From NCBI GenBank assembly GCA_019828595.1, contig JAHQRK010000019.1, positions 1,521,783 through 1,585,782 on the forward strand: a DNA stretch of 64,000 bases, in the 5' to 3' direction. A model generated the notes under the pieces. The model was not told the DNA's origin. It ran no database searches and saw only the letters and a list, made by a program, of their open reading frames with translations. Both the position numbers and the translations under genes were made by a program. Source of the DNA: Aphanomyces cochlioides. Its lineage: Eukaryota > Oomycota > Saprolegniomycetes > Saprolegniales > Verrucalvaceae. Below are positions 1-11,159 of the stretch, piece after piece; the stretch's first letter is position 1; each line of letters begins with the position of its first letter.

Positions 1-143
1 AGCCAAACAAGACTAATACCCTAAAGAAAACAATTACTGCTGTCACCATGAATCGCCGCCACGATCGCGCTTCCTGGAGACACCCTGTGCAACTAAAGCG
101 TGATATTCTGGTTTATATAGAGAGCCACCGGCGACGGATGAGG

Positions 144-2239
144 TTAAAATTGCCGACGCGCAAACGTTTCTTCCGCCATAAACTCGACGGCCACCGTACG
201 ATTTGCAAACCCACGTCCATGCAGTTCATTCGCCGCAGCTTGTGCCGATTTGAGATCCGCAAACTCAATAAAGACCTATCCAAGTCATGAAATTCTAAGC
301 AACATTCGACGTGGTGTACCTTGCAGACTGACGTTGGTTGATACTGCGGTTCGTTTGGACGAGGGACGACCATGTCCCGAATCGGCCCAGACTTTTCACA
401 TTCGGCGCGGATGTCGTCGCAGATATCTTGGTATTCCTCTGGATCGGTCAAGTCTTCCGTCGTGACCATGTTGAGCAGCACAATTACTCGCGATGGCATT
501 CCTAGTGGCACGGATGGCACAATCTGCATCGGTTGTGCTTGGTGCTTCTGTAGATTGGCCAAGACTGTCTCTACATCTGGCGGTGCCGACCCTGGTTGAT
601 GCGGATGGGACATGCCCGTGTTGGGATTGAACATCGGTGGATAAAGGCCGCCTGCAGAAAGTGCAGTGCGGACGGTGAGTGTCTTGTCGCCGACTTGCAT
701 GTCATTGAGACCGGCGCAGGCAATCTGAGTGATCGCAGGATCCATGTACTCGCAAAAGCCGTAGCCTTTTGACAGATTCGAGTTGAGTTCTTTGACGAGA
801 TGGAACGATTTGAGCGGTCCAAAAGCTTGCAGTAGCTCTTTCACTTGTTCTTCGTTCAAATGATATGGAAGACCACCGACAAAGATCTTGCCAGGGCCAT
901 CGCTCACGGACGTCGACACAATTCCGAGTGCATTCACATCCAATTTTGGAATTGGACCTGGAAATGTCTAGCATGATGAACGTGTAAGAGCAGAGCTTAC
1001 CTGTTTCTTTGACGGCGGCAGGGTTGTAATCGTTTGGACGACGAATCTTGAGCGGTTGGCCTTTGTATGTGATACCGTCAAGTTCCATGCATGCTGTTGT
1101 GAGTTCGATCGACTTTAGCTCGACAAATGCAAAGTGACGCTCGCGGTTGATGTAAACCTACAAACAATAGTCAACGCAAGAGTAAGAGCATGAGATGCCA
1201 TACTGAAATGACTGATCCATGTTCTTGCTTTTCGCCGAGAGCCTTATCGATCACTTCGTTAAAGAAACGTTCAATCTCGGGCTCGGTAATTTCGCCAAAG
1301 CCACCGACATACAAACGACGAGCATGGCGCGAGTGCTGATTGCCTCCAAACGACTACACAAAATCGTCAACCAAGTCATAAAAATATTGGGAATCGTACA
1401 AGATGGTGCATGTGAGCCTAGATTGAAGTTAGAATGATGGAAAAGATACGGAGACGTACATTTGTAGGAGGGCCAAATGAAGCGGGCCCAACGATCCCAG
1501 AGAGTGCAGCCAATTTAGCCTGCATGATAACTTCAGCAGCATAGGCAGCAGCGGTTTCCTGCGTCACTCCTGGCGGGAGAACGTCAAATCTGTCAGAAAA
1601 ATAAGATCCACATGGGAGAACAAAATACCGTCGGACACGGACACGACCAGAACCACTGAGCGACAATACACCAACGCCTTCCATCTTCTTGAACGGCTCA
1701 GGTCCATCTTTGCGGGAAGGACGACCACGGCCATCGTCACGCTTGGATCCACGATTTCTCGAGCGACTTCTTTCTTTTCGTCGATGATGATCTCCACTGC
1801 GTTCTTCCGTTCTGTCTTTGTATTCGCGTCTGTCACTCATTTTCTCAACTTCACGTCTATCAGACCTAGGATCGCGCTCGCTTCGACGGGGATCTTCGCG
1901 GCGTTCGTCCCGTCGTTCGTCACGCCGTTCATCTCGTCGCTCTTCTCGTCGTTCGTCGCGTCTTTCATCTCGTCGCTCCTCTCGACGTTCTTCTCGTCGA
2001 TCGTCCCTACGATAGTCTTCTCGGCGCTCTTCCCGACGTTCTTCTCGACGTTCATCTCTGCGATCTTCACGGCGTTCTCGTCCATAACCCGAATCCCGTC
2101 GGTGGTGGGATCGTTCAGCATCAGCATACGCGTTCGGATCCGGGCGATGCGTATACGCCGGAGGCGGAGGAGGCTGTGGTTCTTCATGTTGCTGGCGCAT
2201 CCACGCAGGCAGCGTCAATTCTCGTCCTCGTCCCGCCAT
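144..2239 (-). CDS. U2AF2: U2AF large subunit (U2AF65-like splicing factor), six exons
   Basis: Nuclear pre-mRNA splicing factor that binds the polypyrimidine tract and recruits U2 snRNP. The start MAGRGREL is followed by a very Arg/Asp/Glu-rich low-complexity region (RDERREERRD repeats, about residues 50-125) that takes the place of the usual RS domain. Then come a linker with FDVLPPGV (matching the WDVPPPGF region of animal U2AF65), RRM1 (RLYVGGFG, later HFAFVEL and the PLKIRRPNDYNP tail), RRM2 (KIFVGGLPYHL, GYGFCEYMD) and a C-terminal RRM3/UHM (VIVLLNMV, VFIEFADL, ending EETFARRQF). Joining the exons needs five short GT-AG introns, near 1590-1629, 1345-1458, 1159-1205, 968-1001 and 285-326; with them the domain order is complete. 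The stop is at 144-146. Orthology is inferred from domain order and motif identity. Confidence 0.93.
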
Positions 2240-2720
2240 GGCTGTCTTCTTGGTGGTATACCACTCGTTTCAACAGATTAATGTCCTCCGCACGCCAAGT
2301 CGAACGTTCACACTATTTACAGATTTTCCACAAATATTCCAATTATTTTATAAAATCATTTCTATTTCTATTGAATTTGCCAAATTACGACGGAAATTGG
2401 ATGGAATATCAAATTTTGTCTATTTGTCTACCCAAACCTGACCTGACCAAATTGATCCTCCGTCAATCTAACATTCGTATGCTTATATTATTTAAACATC
2501 TCATCGCCGAGCTTTTTGTGCGTTCGAGAGCACGAAAAAGGACGAGCAGTTCATCGTAAACTGGAACTGCTAAATGAATACTACTAGTATTACTCTATTT
2601 AACAACTGTTCAGTTTCACCACACTATAAAAATTATGACAATATAACACTATTAAATAGGTTAAATTACACTATTCACTGATTTTAGACTCGTCGATTTG
2701 AACTCTTGAAGCATCTTGGC
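2240..2720. other. Intergenic region between divergent genes
   Basis: About 480 bp between the divergent U2AF and ankyrin genes, AT-rich after 2580. It presumably holds both promoters. I see no clear TATA box, repeat or RNA gene. Confidence 0.5.
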
Positions 2721-3605
2721 ATGGTGGACAACAACACGATGAGAGGAAATGTGGCCGCGGCAAGAGTTCTTGGTGACGTGGCCGTGCGTTCTATCATTTG
2801 GAGCTTTCAAAGAGGTATACACTATGATCTACGACCATTTTACGCCTTCCTTAAGCGAGAATTCGAGCCAAATGTTGAAGAGTTTCATAGACATTTTGAC
2901 CCCTGGTATTCATTGCATGGAAACCAAGATGTCGCTCGCTTGATGCAGTGCGTGCCTTCGTGTTTGACGTATCTCGTGCAGTATGCAGTGTGGTCAGCCA
3001 AGTTTGAGCTCCTTAAATGGCTGGATTCGCGAGGCTCCGTTTACGACGTGGAAGGCCTTTTGGATCTGGCTGCCTCGAGAGGACACCTGGAAGTTCTCGA
3101 GTGGTTGCACAATCACCATTTCACAGGATGCACCCGACGAGCGATGAATGCAGCTGCTGAGAGAGGAGACATCGCCATGGTTGAATTCCTCCATCAACAT
3201 CGACTGGAAGGATGCTCAAGGAGTGCTATGAATGGAGCCATGATGAATGGACATCTCGAAGTTGTCAAGTTTCTCCACTTCCACCGGAACGAAGGCTGTA
3301 CTCCCTATGGTATGGATATGACTGCGAAGAAAGGGCACCTTGTTGTGATCGAGTTTCTTCATAACCACCGCTTTGAGGGCTGCACTGCTGATGCAATGAC
3401 ATGGGCAGCAGCTGAAGGGCATCACGATGTAGTTCGATTTCTCCACGAAATGCGTGATGAAGGCTACGCGCCATGGGCTATCGAAGCAGCAACTTCTGCT
3501 GGACATGCGGATATTGTGGCATACCTAGAAGCCCATCCAAAAGACGAAGAGGCATACGTCAGTGATCCCAATGTCGTCTTCTCTGGGCGAGACTTCGACT
3601 TTTGA
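2721..3605 (+). CDS. Ankyrin-repeat protein
   Basis: Single-exon protein of about 294 residues, start taken at the first ATG (MVDNNTMRGN). From about residue 105 it has a series of roughly 33-residue ankyrin units of the oomycete type, with the recurring pattern GHLEVVKFLHFHRxEGCT followed by AMxxAAxxGH. At least five units are recognisable, the last ending at DIVAYLEAH. Oomycete genomes carry many such proteins, which act as protein-protein interaction scaffolds; no F-box, kinase or membrane segment is visible. Partner and pathway cannot be read from the sequence. Confidence 0.85.
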   Translation: MVDNNTMRGNVAAARVLGDVAVRSIIWSFQRGIHYDLRPFYAFLKREFEPNVEEFHRHFDPWYSLHGNQDVARLMQCVPSCLTYLVQYAVWSAKFELLKWLDSRGSVYDVEGLLDLAASRGHLEVLEWLHNHHFTGCTRRAMNAAAERGDIAMVEFLHQHRLEGCSRSAMNGAMMNGHLEVVKFLHFHRNEGCTPYGMDMTAKKGHLVVIEFLHNHRFEGCTADAMTWAAAEGHHDVVRFLHEMRDEGYAPWAIEAATSAGHADIVAYLEAHPKDEEAYVSDPNVVFSGRDFDF

Positions 3606-3641
3606 CCTCGCCAAGGACTTGCTTTAAATTTCATCCTGAAC

Positions 3642-3923
3642 TTGGAACCTTCGAAGCATGTTAGCAAATGCCCCAGCATTCAAGGATCTTATTTCAGTGA
3701 AAGCGACGACATGCGTCCAATCCGTGATGTTTCCTCTTCCGCTGAAGATCGCCTAGAGTCAAAAGTGTATCGAGAGTTGCCACTTCAACTTACTTTGATG
3801 AGAATGAAGCGATTTAATCCTCCATCGTACACCGAGAGGTTCCCAAGAGATGAGCCGATTAATGTTTGCACCATTCCATGTTATCCACGCGTCCTACCTG
3901 GTTCTGGGGTCGTCGACGATTAA
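3642..3923 (+). other. Open frame downstream of, and in frame with, the ankyrin gene
   Basis: About 93 codons open in the same frame as the ankyrin gene, beginning 36 bp after its stop; the first ATG is at 3711 (MRPIRDVSSS). It is polar and matches nothing I know. It may be a former C-terminal tail separated by a nonsense codon, a very small separate gene, or chance. Confidence 0.25.
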
Positions 3924-4247
3924 GATTGGTCGCTTGTATCTTTGATTGCCTCTTGGTGATTGCGCAAGTTGAAAAATGACACACAATAATACTCTTCACG
4001 CCAAAAATAAATAATTGTTCTTCACAATATTCATTTATATTAAATTATCCTACTTCTTGTATTCAAAATTATTAAAATACAGTCGAGAAAGTTCGAAATA
4101 GATAATTTATTGTCAACTTTTGATTTCTTTTTGAAGTCACTTTGCGTTTTCTTTCGTCAAGCCAAAATGCTAAGATCAGTAAGAACGTCCAACGAAGGGT
4201 GTTGTCCTTAATCTCCTCTAGTTGAGCCGCACGCCGCTTTTTAAAAA
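3924..4247. other. Intergenic, AT-rich
   Basis: No gene or repeat seen. It is the likely terminator region of the ankyrin gene and promoter of the aldehyde dehydrogenase gene. Confidence 0.4.
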
Positions 4248-4263
4248 TGACACTACTTCGCGC

Positions 4264-6054
4264 ATGTTCTCATCGTACGTTAATGCCCCGCAGTGTCATT
4301 TCATGGAAATCTCTGTGTGTAGCTTTGTCGTTCAAAGTCCATACACGTTGGAACCAGTCTGTGAGATTGCAACGCATTCGGAGCAAGCGTCAAAGGAGAT
4401 CTTGCAGCGTGTGAAGAAAGCACAGAAGGCATGGGCTTTGGAATCCCTCGATGCGCGCAAAGCTGTTTGTACCAAGTGGATTAGCGTCCTTGATGCAAAC
4501 ATTGACACGATTGCCCAAGATATTTCGCGCCAAATGGGAAAACCTCTTTCGCAAGCCGTTGGTGAAGTGAAAGGAACGATTCAGCGCGCAAGGTATGATC
4601 ACCTTGTTGGGTATTAACTCAAGGTGTATGGACAGAATCATGATTGAACTCTCTGATAAGGCTTTGGCGCCGACTAAATTTCCTGCGACGGAAAGCTTGT
4701 TTCAAGAAATTACCAAGGAACCGATCGGCGTGGTGTTTTGTATTGCGCCTTGGAATTACCCTATGATGACCGTGGTCAACTCGGTTATTCCAGCCCTCTT
4801 GGCGGGTACTTATTCGAATTTTCTCTATTGTGTAATCGAGATTCTTAGGTAACGGTGTGCTGTTGAAGCATTCTCCTCAGACACCTCTTTGTGGTGACCA
4901 CTACGAGTCGACTCTGGCGCAAGCGGGAGTTCCTCAAGATTTACTTCGATCCATTCATTGCTCGCATGAAACAGCAGCTGCATTGATCACTAACCCACTC
5001 GTCAACTACGTGTCATTTACAGGTTCCGTTCGAGGGTACGCTAATCTCTGCAGATGCTGTTACTCATTGATTGTCATAGCGGTGCTCAAGTGAACGCAAC
5101 AGCAGGAGCGACTCGCTTTATTGGCACGACATTGGAACTCGGTGGAAAAGATGCGATGTACGTGGCACCCGACGCTGACATTGCTGCGGCAGCAGCAGGA
5201 CTTGTCGACGGTGCTTGCTACAATGCTGGTCAATCCTGCTGTGGTGTCGAACGCGTTTATGTCCATCGTTCCAAGTACGAAGAATTCATCGCTGAAGCTG
5301 TCCCGCACTTCGACGCCTATAAGGTTAGAGTTGCGTTGCGTTAGATTGGACATGTCTCTTTGTAGCTCGGAAACCCATTAGAGTCATCGACAACCTTGGG
5401 TCCGATGGCATTGGCGTCTGCTACAGCTGTCCTTACCCAGCACATTCAAGACGCTGTGGCTAAAGGAGGCAAAGTTGTGACTGCCAACAAAGCACCTTCT
5501 GAAGTAACCGATGCTGTGGGTCATGGTCGCTTTTTCCCACCTACTCTTGTCCGCGATGCCACCCATGATATGCTTTTGATGAGCGAGGAGTCTTTTGGGC
5601 CCATTCTCGGTACGAATATTGAAGTCAGGGTAGATCTAATACGTCGATTAGGTGTGATGGCCGTCGATTCCGACGAGGAAGCGATTGAAAAGATGAACGA
5701 CAGCAACTACGGCTTGACGGCTGGCATTTTCACGCGCGATTTTGTAAGACTTTTCGAAGTCTTTGGTGTAAACTTGGTTTTAGGAGCGTGCGAAGCGCAT
5801 TGGAAAGCAACTGGAAGCAGGAACTGTTTACATGGTACGATAAGTCCTTTCAATGGAATCTAACCACTGAGGATAGAACCGTTGCGATGCTGTTGATGCG
5901 TATTTGCCATGGACTGGTGTCAAAGATACAGGCAAGGGCCATTCTCTCTCTGAACACGGATTTGCCGCATTTACTCAACTCAAAGGCGTAAGTAAAAAAA
6001 TTGGCGATGATGAATGATCACTCGAATGTGTAGTGGAACATGAAATTGAAATAG
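4264..6054 (+). CDS. NAD(P)-dependent aldehyde dehydrogenase, multi-exon
   Basis: Oxidises an aldehyde to a carboxylic acid with NAD(P). Family motifs appear in order across short exons: substrate-side N terminus (KKAQKAWALESLDARK), IAPWNYP with the cofactor-fold region, NYVSFTGS, TTLELGGKDAMYVAPDAD carrying the general-base Glu, and NAGQSCCGVERVYVH carrying the catalytic Cys. After these come ESFGPILG, NDSNYGLTAGIFTRDF and the C-terminal LPWTGVKDTGKGHSLSEHGF. About seven or eight introns of 25-50 bp are needed. The last exon (6034-6054) follows an intron starting gtaagtaaa near 5989. The start is uncertain: ATG 4264 is in the main frame, while ATG 4248 in another frame encodes MTLLRACSHRTLMPRS, which resembles a mitochondrial presequence. 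The substrate class cannot be assigned. Confidence 0.88.
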
Positions 6055-6178
6055 ACAGCTCAGTCAAGCTTTATGCCAGGATAATTAGCTTTGTATTTAT
6101 TTGCAATGAATACAATTTGCTTGTCCATCATTCAAACAAAAGTGTTGTGAGGTACGCTACAATGAGCTTTTTGTTTTG

Positions 6179-6907
6179 TTAGGTCATTATGCAGTTTGCA
6201 TGCTCCTGCAGAGCCAATATTTGCAAGAGCAACACATCTACTGGAGTCAGAGTGAAGTGTGTGGAGCCGTCTAATTCAACGCTTTCGTCTAATGTTGCTT
6301 CGGACTCGAACCGCTGGAACAAATCACTCAACTTGGTTCCGATCGACTTTGTATTGACAGTGGAGCTTTCGACCTCCGCCACAATTCCATTCAATGTGGC
6401 CACAATGCTGTAAAACTCGTACGACCTTTGCCACAGGATCAAAGACCACAGTTCCTCGGCATATTCGAGCGAGTGCTTTGTGAATTTGGACAGCATTGTC
6501 GTATCCGAGTCTTGAGAGTTCTCTTCAGGATCTCGCTGTGCTGCCAAGTGTCGAACAAGATTAATTGCTCCCACAAAAGTCACAGCCTCAAGCTCGCTTG
6601 AGAAGATTAGATTGGAGCTATCGTCAAAGGTGTGCTGAAACACCACTTGGTTTTCTCCTCGGGGCTCAATGACAATCTGGCTAGCGTCAACGTTGATGAC
6701 TTTGTGATTGCGTCGAAGAGAGATGATGCCTCTGCTGAAATGTACAACGAGCGTCGTGTGTTCATGTGGAAAGAGATGGAGTTTCGCCAGGATGGACGGA
6801 TTCTCCGTGGCTGTGAAGATGCAAATCGCTCGGTCGTCGGTCAACGACAATGGATTGTCCGTTTTCCTGGATGAGGCGACCATGGTCAAATGTTGGGCTG
6901 ACTGCAA
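6179..6907 (-). CDS. Cluster-family protein A (unknown function)
   Basis: Intact single-exon protein of 242 residues (an alternative Met at codon 9, position 6883, aligns better with relatives). Family landmarks: N-terminal AICIFTA, a beta-rich stretch HTTLVVHFSRGIISLRRN, then SSELEAVTFVGAINLVRHLA, then a helical YAEELWSLILWQRSYEFYSIV, then FESEATLDESVELDG and a tail LTPVDVLLLQILALQEHANC. Four related copies lie within 23 kb. The beta-rich half ending in a helix is reminiscent of a PH-like fold, but that is only a guess. No signal peptide or membrane segment. Confidence 0.72.
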   Translation of the reverse strand: MQSAQHLTMVASSRKTDNPLSLTDDRAICIFTATENPSILAKLHLFPHEHTTLVVHFSRGIISLRRNHKVINVDASQIVIEPRGENQVVFQHTFDDSSNLIFSSELEAVTFVGAINLVRHLAAQRDPEENSQDSDTTMLSKFTKHSLEYAEELWSLILWQRSYEFYSIVATLNGIVAEVESSTVNTKSIGTKLSDLFQRFESEATLDESVELDGSTHFTLTPVDVLLLQILALQEHANCIMT

Positions 6908-7818
6908 ATATCAAAATGACCACAGAAGGTTCCACTTAATCTTCTTTGTTGGCATGTTTATGCTGCCTTCTTGATGGTGCTTTTCAAGTTCACATCCTTC
7001 TTGGATGCATCATCTCACTGGATATCAAGGTGTCTCATGGCCAAATGAGTTCGTTGGAATGATTTGGATCACAGATTTCGCATGGAACCAAAGCCAATGC
7101 AAGATCCATACGTATCAGACTCAGCATCTTGAGATATAATACCTATGTCAAATAATATGTTTTAAAAATCGACTATTACAATATTAACTTGTATAGCTCA
7201 GAGTCATATCTTCAAAAACAAAATACCTGTAGAATTGTATTTTTTCCTTTGGAAAATGATTAGAAAACTTGGTTCATAATGTGATTCCTTGGGATCCAAT
7301 CAATTGATATCCTTACAATAAAGATATAATCAAATTATGCACTCTAGCAAGTCCAAGCTTGTTTTATCCACGCCAAGGGCGAAAGATTGCCTGCAAGGAT
7401 GGACAACGTGTGGGGCGCACCCGAAGTGTTGACTTTTTGTACAATCTCCACCCCAGAAAGGCCCAAATGTCAAGGGATCTCACTGAAATCTCTCGCTCTC
7501 GTGGCCATGACGACCGACAACGATCTGGATGACAATGGCCGCATCCAGAAAGCAAAGAAATAGTAGGTGAACTGGATTGCTGCTTGGCAATGACCAGAGT
7601 TTTTCACCGTCTAGAGCTCAGCAAGAGTCCAACCCGCAGCATAAAATGAGCAATCGATGTAATATGAATAGATTTTTTCAACTTAAGAACTTGAGAGCAG
7701 AGGATGGATTCAATGTTTAGCTGAGTCACTACAGCGAATTAACTTCAAATTATGCTTCGAATTGTACATAAGATAGAACTTCGAGTGGAAGAGCTTTAGA
7801 TAGATTTGAGAGTCACAC
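6908..7818. other. Intergenic between family copies A and B
   Basis: About 910 bp with no supported gene. AT-rich around 7120-7330; no repeat or RNA gene recognised. Confidence 0.4.
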
Positions 7819-8517
7819 TCAAAAGCGTGATGCCTGAATGCAAGTAGCGTGTTGTTGTAGAATCCACGTTTGAGCAAGGAGTACTGCTTCGGGAGTCATG
7901 GTGTAGTGAGTCACACCGTCCAATTCGACCTTTTCTTCAACGGAAACCTCGGCGGCAAACCGAGTACACAAGTCGGTAAACTTGACCGCGACCGAAGTCA
8001 TATCAGCCCCATTCGTGTCCAAATCTGACGGGATTCTACTCAAAACGTCGACAAAGTCATAAAACTTGTACGACTTCTGCCACAGGAGCAAAGACCAGAG
8101 TTCCTCGGCGTAGTCATGCGTGTACTTTGTAAATTGGGACAGCAAAGCATCGGAAGCTGGTGAGTAGGCTTCAGGGGTTTGCAGCACTGCCAAGTGTTGG
8201 ATAAGACGAATCGCACCAACAAACGTGACAGCTTCCAGCTCACTTGAAAAGCTATAGCAGGCACTCCAATCTCCAAGGGCGTACTGGAAGAGCACGTCGG
8301 TTTGACCTTGGGGCTGCACAATAACTTGGCTGGCTTTCATTTCAATGATGGCGCTTTCATGGCGCAAGGCAATGACCGAGCGGCTGAAATGGACGACGAC
8401 GGTCATGTGTGGCTCGAGAAAGCCGTTGGACAAGCCCACGGCGGCAGTAAAGATGCATATAGATCGTTCATCGCATAGGCTGGACTCTGAGCTGGCACTT
8501 GTCGACTTGGCAATCAT
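7819..8517 (-). CDS. Cluster-family protein B (unknown function)
   Basis: Intact paralogue of the protein at 6179-6907, about 232 residues from the Met at 8517 (MIAKSTSASS), which aligns with the sister start; the frame stays open upstream to 8670. It keeps all landmarks: SICIFTA, MTVVVHFSRSVIALRH, SSELEAVTFVGAIRLIQHLA, YAEELWSLLLWQKSYKFYDFV, VEEKVELDGVTHYTMTPEAVLLAQTWILQQHATC. Tandem with copy A on the same strand, so it probably arose by local duplication. Function unknown. Confidence 0.72.
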   Translation of the reverse strand: MIAKSTSASSESSLCDERSICIFTAAVGLSNGFLEPHMTVVVHFSRSVIALRHESAIIEMKASQVIVQPQGQTDVLFQYALGDWSACYSFSSELEAVTFVGAIRLIQHLAVLQTPEAYSPASDALLSQFTKYTHDYAEELWSLLLWQKSYKFYDFVDVLSRIPSDLDTNGADMTSVAVKFTDLCTRFAAEVSVEEKVELDGVTHYTMTPEAVLLAQTWILQQHATCIQASRF

Positions 8518-9516
8518 GTTTGGTGTGAAGAGTAAATTAGAAAATAAGTCTGTGGCTGGGAACACTGGTACTATGGGATTACAGTGTTTCATTGATGCGT
8601 CACCCGCGTGGTACGTGACACATGATATCACCAGAACGAATTTCACTCGTTTTCTATCTTGGCCTCCCAAGACTTGACTGGAATTCCGTTCAAACGACGC
8701 AACGCAACACGATCAAACTACTCTTCATCACTTGAAGGTGACAGTTAATTTCATAAGACTGGTAGCACCAAGCAGCTAGTGAGTCCACAGTATGGGATGT
8801 TGACGGCACATTGGAAAACCGTAAAGCAATGATAAGGAAGGTCACACATGCAGCGATAAGAATCGCTGCTTCGATGGGCTGTTTTGTCAACCAAGATCCT
8901 GTCTTACACTCTTGTTCACCGACAAGTAGGCATTTATTTCGATCCCTCGAAACTGCGCATCAAGAATGCATGTGACCATCAATGCCCATAATATTTCTCA
9001 TGGCACAGGCCTCCCATGAAAGTCAAAATTTGTACATGTCTGCGCAGTGGACACAGAGTAAGACACAAGGAGACAAGACTCTTCTCGAGTGTTTTCACTC
9101 ACTTCTTAGCGGCTCTGGAATGGATTTTGCATTGATGGAGGTGCTCTTTCGCTCTGAAGTACCAAGTATGTCTACCTGTTGTAGACCTGTTGGTGAAGTC
9201 GGCCATACTGGACTAATCGTCCTGACTGTGTGGCAAGTACCAGCATGACTATGGCGCACTACACTGGTTTTGCCCATATTTGCTCTTCTGGGTGTGCTGT
9301 CGTGGAGCTTGCAAGTGTTAGGACTACGTGGGTATTTCACCTGCTTGATCATTGACAGTCGAACTGCTCATGGATAGAAAGACGATTGCCAACGTGGTTT
9401 AAACAAAATGCCATGACTTGCCGCTGGAGCTCATCTAGGTGGAATTAACTGGCGGTAGCTCAAGCCATAAATTTCCACATTACAGCAATAAGTAGATTCA
9501 TAGCAAGACTAGCTTC
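8518..9516. other. Intergenic between family copies B and C
   Basis: About 1 kb of mixed composition. Several short open frames exist but none resembles a known protein or shows family landmarks. Confidence 0.4.
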
Positions 9517-9732
9517 CTAGTGACACGATCTGCATATACAACTGGCATGCTCATGGAGAACTGAGACTTGGGCAAGAAGGACTGCGACTGGAGTCATGGT
9601 ATAATGCGCTGTGCTGTCCAGTTCAACTATTTCTTCCATTGATGCTTCGCCTCCAAATCGCTCAGTCAAGTCGCTAAATCCGAGAGCAATTGAATTCATA
9701 TTGGGCTTGGAGGTTCTCAACTCTGTCAGTGC
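9517..9732 (-). pseudogene. Cluster-family copy C, truncated by the Gypsy LTR
   Basis: C-terminal quarter of a family member, with FGGEASMEEIVELDSTAHYTMTPVAVLLAQ and the HEHASC tail. The frame runs straight into the left LTR of the Gypsy element at 9733. The N-terminal three quarters are not found beyond the right LTR (16530 onward), so this locus lost sequence as well as being interrupted. Confidence 0.8.
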
Positions 9733-9996
9733 TGTAACCGTGCCATGTCTGGCAGGTACATAAGATGAGGGCGCGGTCTGCGCATTGACCTGGCGCCCTG
9801 CAGTAGCGGTTCCCCGCGCTCTGCTGTGTGAACGACTGGCCTTGGGGGGCCACAGAACTTGAAGCTCCTAGCGAGGCTGTGCGATAGCCAACGAGAAACA
9901 AGATAGGAACAAGACTTAGGTTGCTTTAACTTTAATTCACTCTTACACTTCAGTCGCAGTTCACACGCGCCTGATATCCTCTGCTCCCGGTTACAC
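9733..9996 (+). repeat. Left LTR of the Gypsy element
   Basis: 264 bp, TGTAACCG...CGGTTACA. It is followed at once by CCTGGTAGCACTCTAG, a plausible primer-binding site starting TGG. Confidence 0.88.
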
Positions 9997-10024
9997 CTGG
10001 TAGCACTCTAGTTCGTCCAGGACC

Positions 10025-11152
10025 ATGGACGCTGCGCCCGCGAGGTCGACAATCGACGTTTCCCACTTCTCACCCGAACAGCAAGCTACTCTGACCAAGC
10101 TGCTTCGCTTGATCCCCGAGAACATCGTTCAGTGGGGTGAACCCTCAAGACCAGATCATAGTCATTGAGAGCTTCCGCCTGCATGGCGAAGCAACCGCGC
10201 AGTCAGCTGCCCATGCCGCTGCGCAACGCACTCAAGAAGAGGCGGCGTTGCTCTACGAAGCAGACCTGTTGAAGGCCACGGCAAAGATCGCCAGCCTTGA
10301 AGAGTCCAACAGAGACCTGGCTAGCCAAGCCAGACGATCCGAAAACCCCTCACCGGGAATTGAAGACATCTTCATCGACTTCAGAGTGTCGCGTGACCAA
10401 CCTCTGAAGCTCGAAGTGTCAAAATATGGCGGTGCCACGGACGAGCACCTGTTCCGCTGGGATTCCGAAGTGAAACTCGCCCTTCGCGCCCAGCTCGTAA
10501 CGAACGAGACATTACGCGTTGCTTTCGCGCTATCCAACTTGCAAGGACGGGCCCGGGACTGGGCCTACAACCTTCACATGTTGGACGACGAGGCTTTCCC
10601 CACGTTCGAATCCTTGATTGAACAACTCAAGGAGCAGTACGTTCACTCGAACGTCGAAATGCGCTATCGCGCAAAGTTCAACCAAGCCAAACAAGTAAGG
10701 GGACTATTCAGGAGTTCGTGAACGAACTCCGTTCCATCCTCGGGTCCTTCGAGAACTCCTACAAGATCGACGAGATCAGTCGAGTCTCGGTCTTTATGTA
10801 CGGCCTGAAGCAAAGCCGAGCTCGTGACGAGCTTTTCCGTTTGCAGCCTCAGAGGTTCAATGAGGCAATCAGCATCGCGCTGAACACGGAACATTCGCGC
10901 GGCTTGGCGCGCTCTTCCGGCGGATCCCCCGATGTCTCAGCAGACATGGAGATCTCGCGAATGGAAGCGGCCTCTGGTGAAGAGCGCCGCTGTTTCAATT
11001 GTGGCCAGACTGGTCACTTCGCAAGAAAATGCCCTCAGCTTTCACAGGCGAGGAAGAACCCGAATTACTCCCCATACCGCTCGCGCGGTGGCGCCTATCG
11101 TGGGCGTGGGCGTGGCTACGGCCATCGCCAGGGGAAAGAGAACACCCAGTAG
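10025..11152 (+). pseudogene. Gypsy gag, frameshifted
   Basis: The start MDAAPARSTIDVSHF at 10025 shifts frame near 10136 and again near 10695. The capsid-like part (RDWAYNLHMLDDEAF, TFESLIEQLKEQY) and a C-terminal CCHC zinc knuckle CFNCGQTGHFARKC followed by an Arg/Gly-rich tail mark it as nucleocapsid-bearing Gag. With two frameshifts it cannot make a normal Gag. Confidence 0.85.
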
Positions 11153-11159
11153 GCGCGAG

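Noticed and set aside
1784..2281. Long plus-strand open frames across the U2AF N-terminal region
   Set aside because: They are complements of the Arg/Asp/Glu repeat codons; the minus-strand gene explains the openness.
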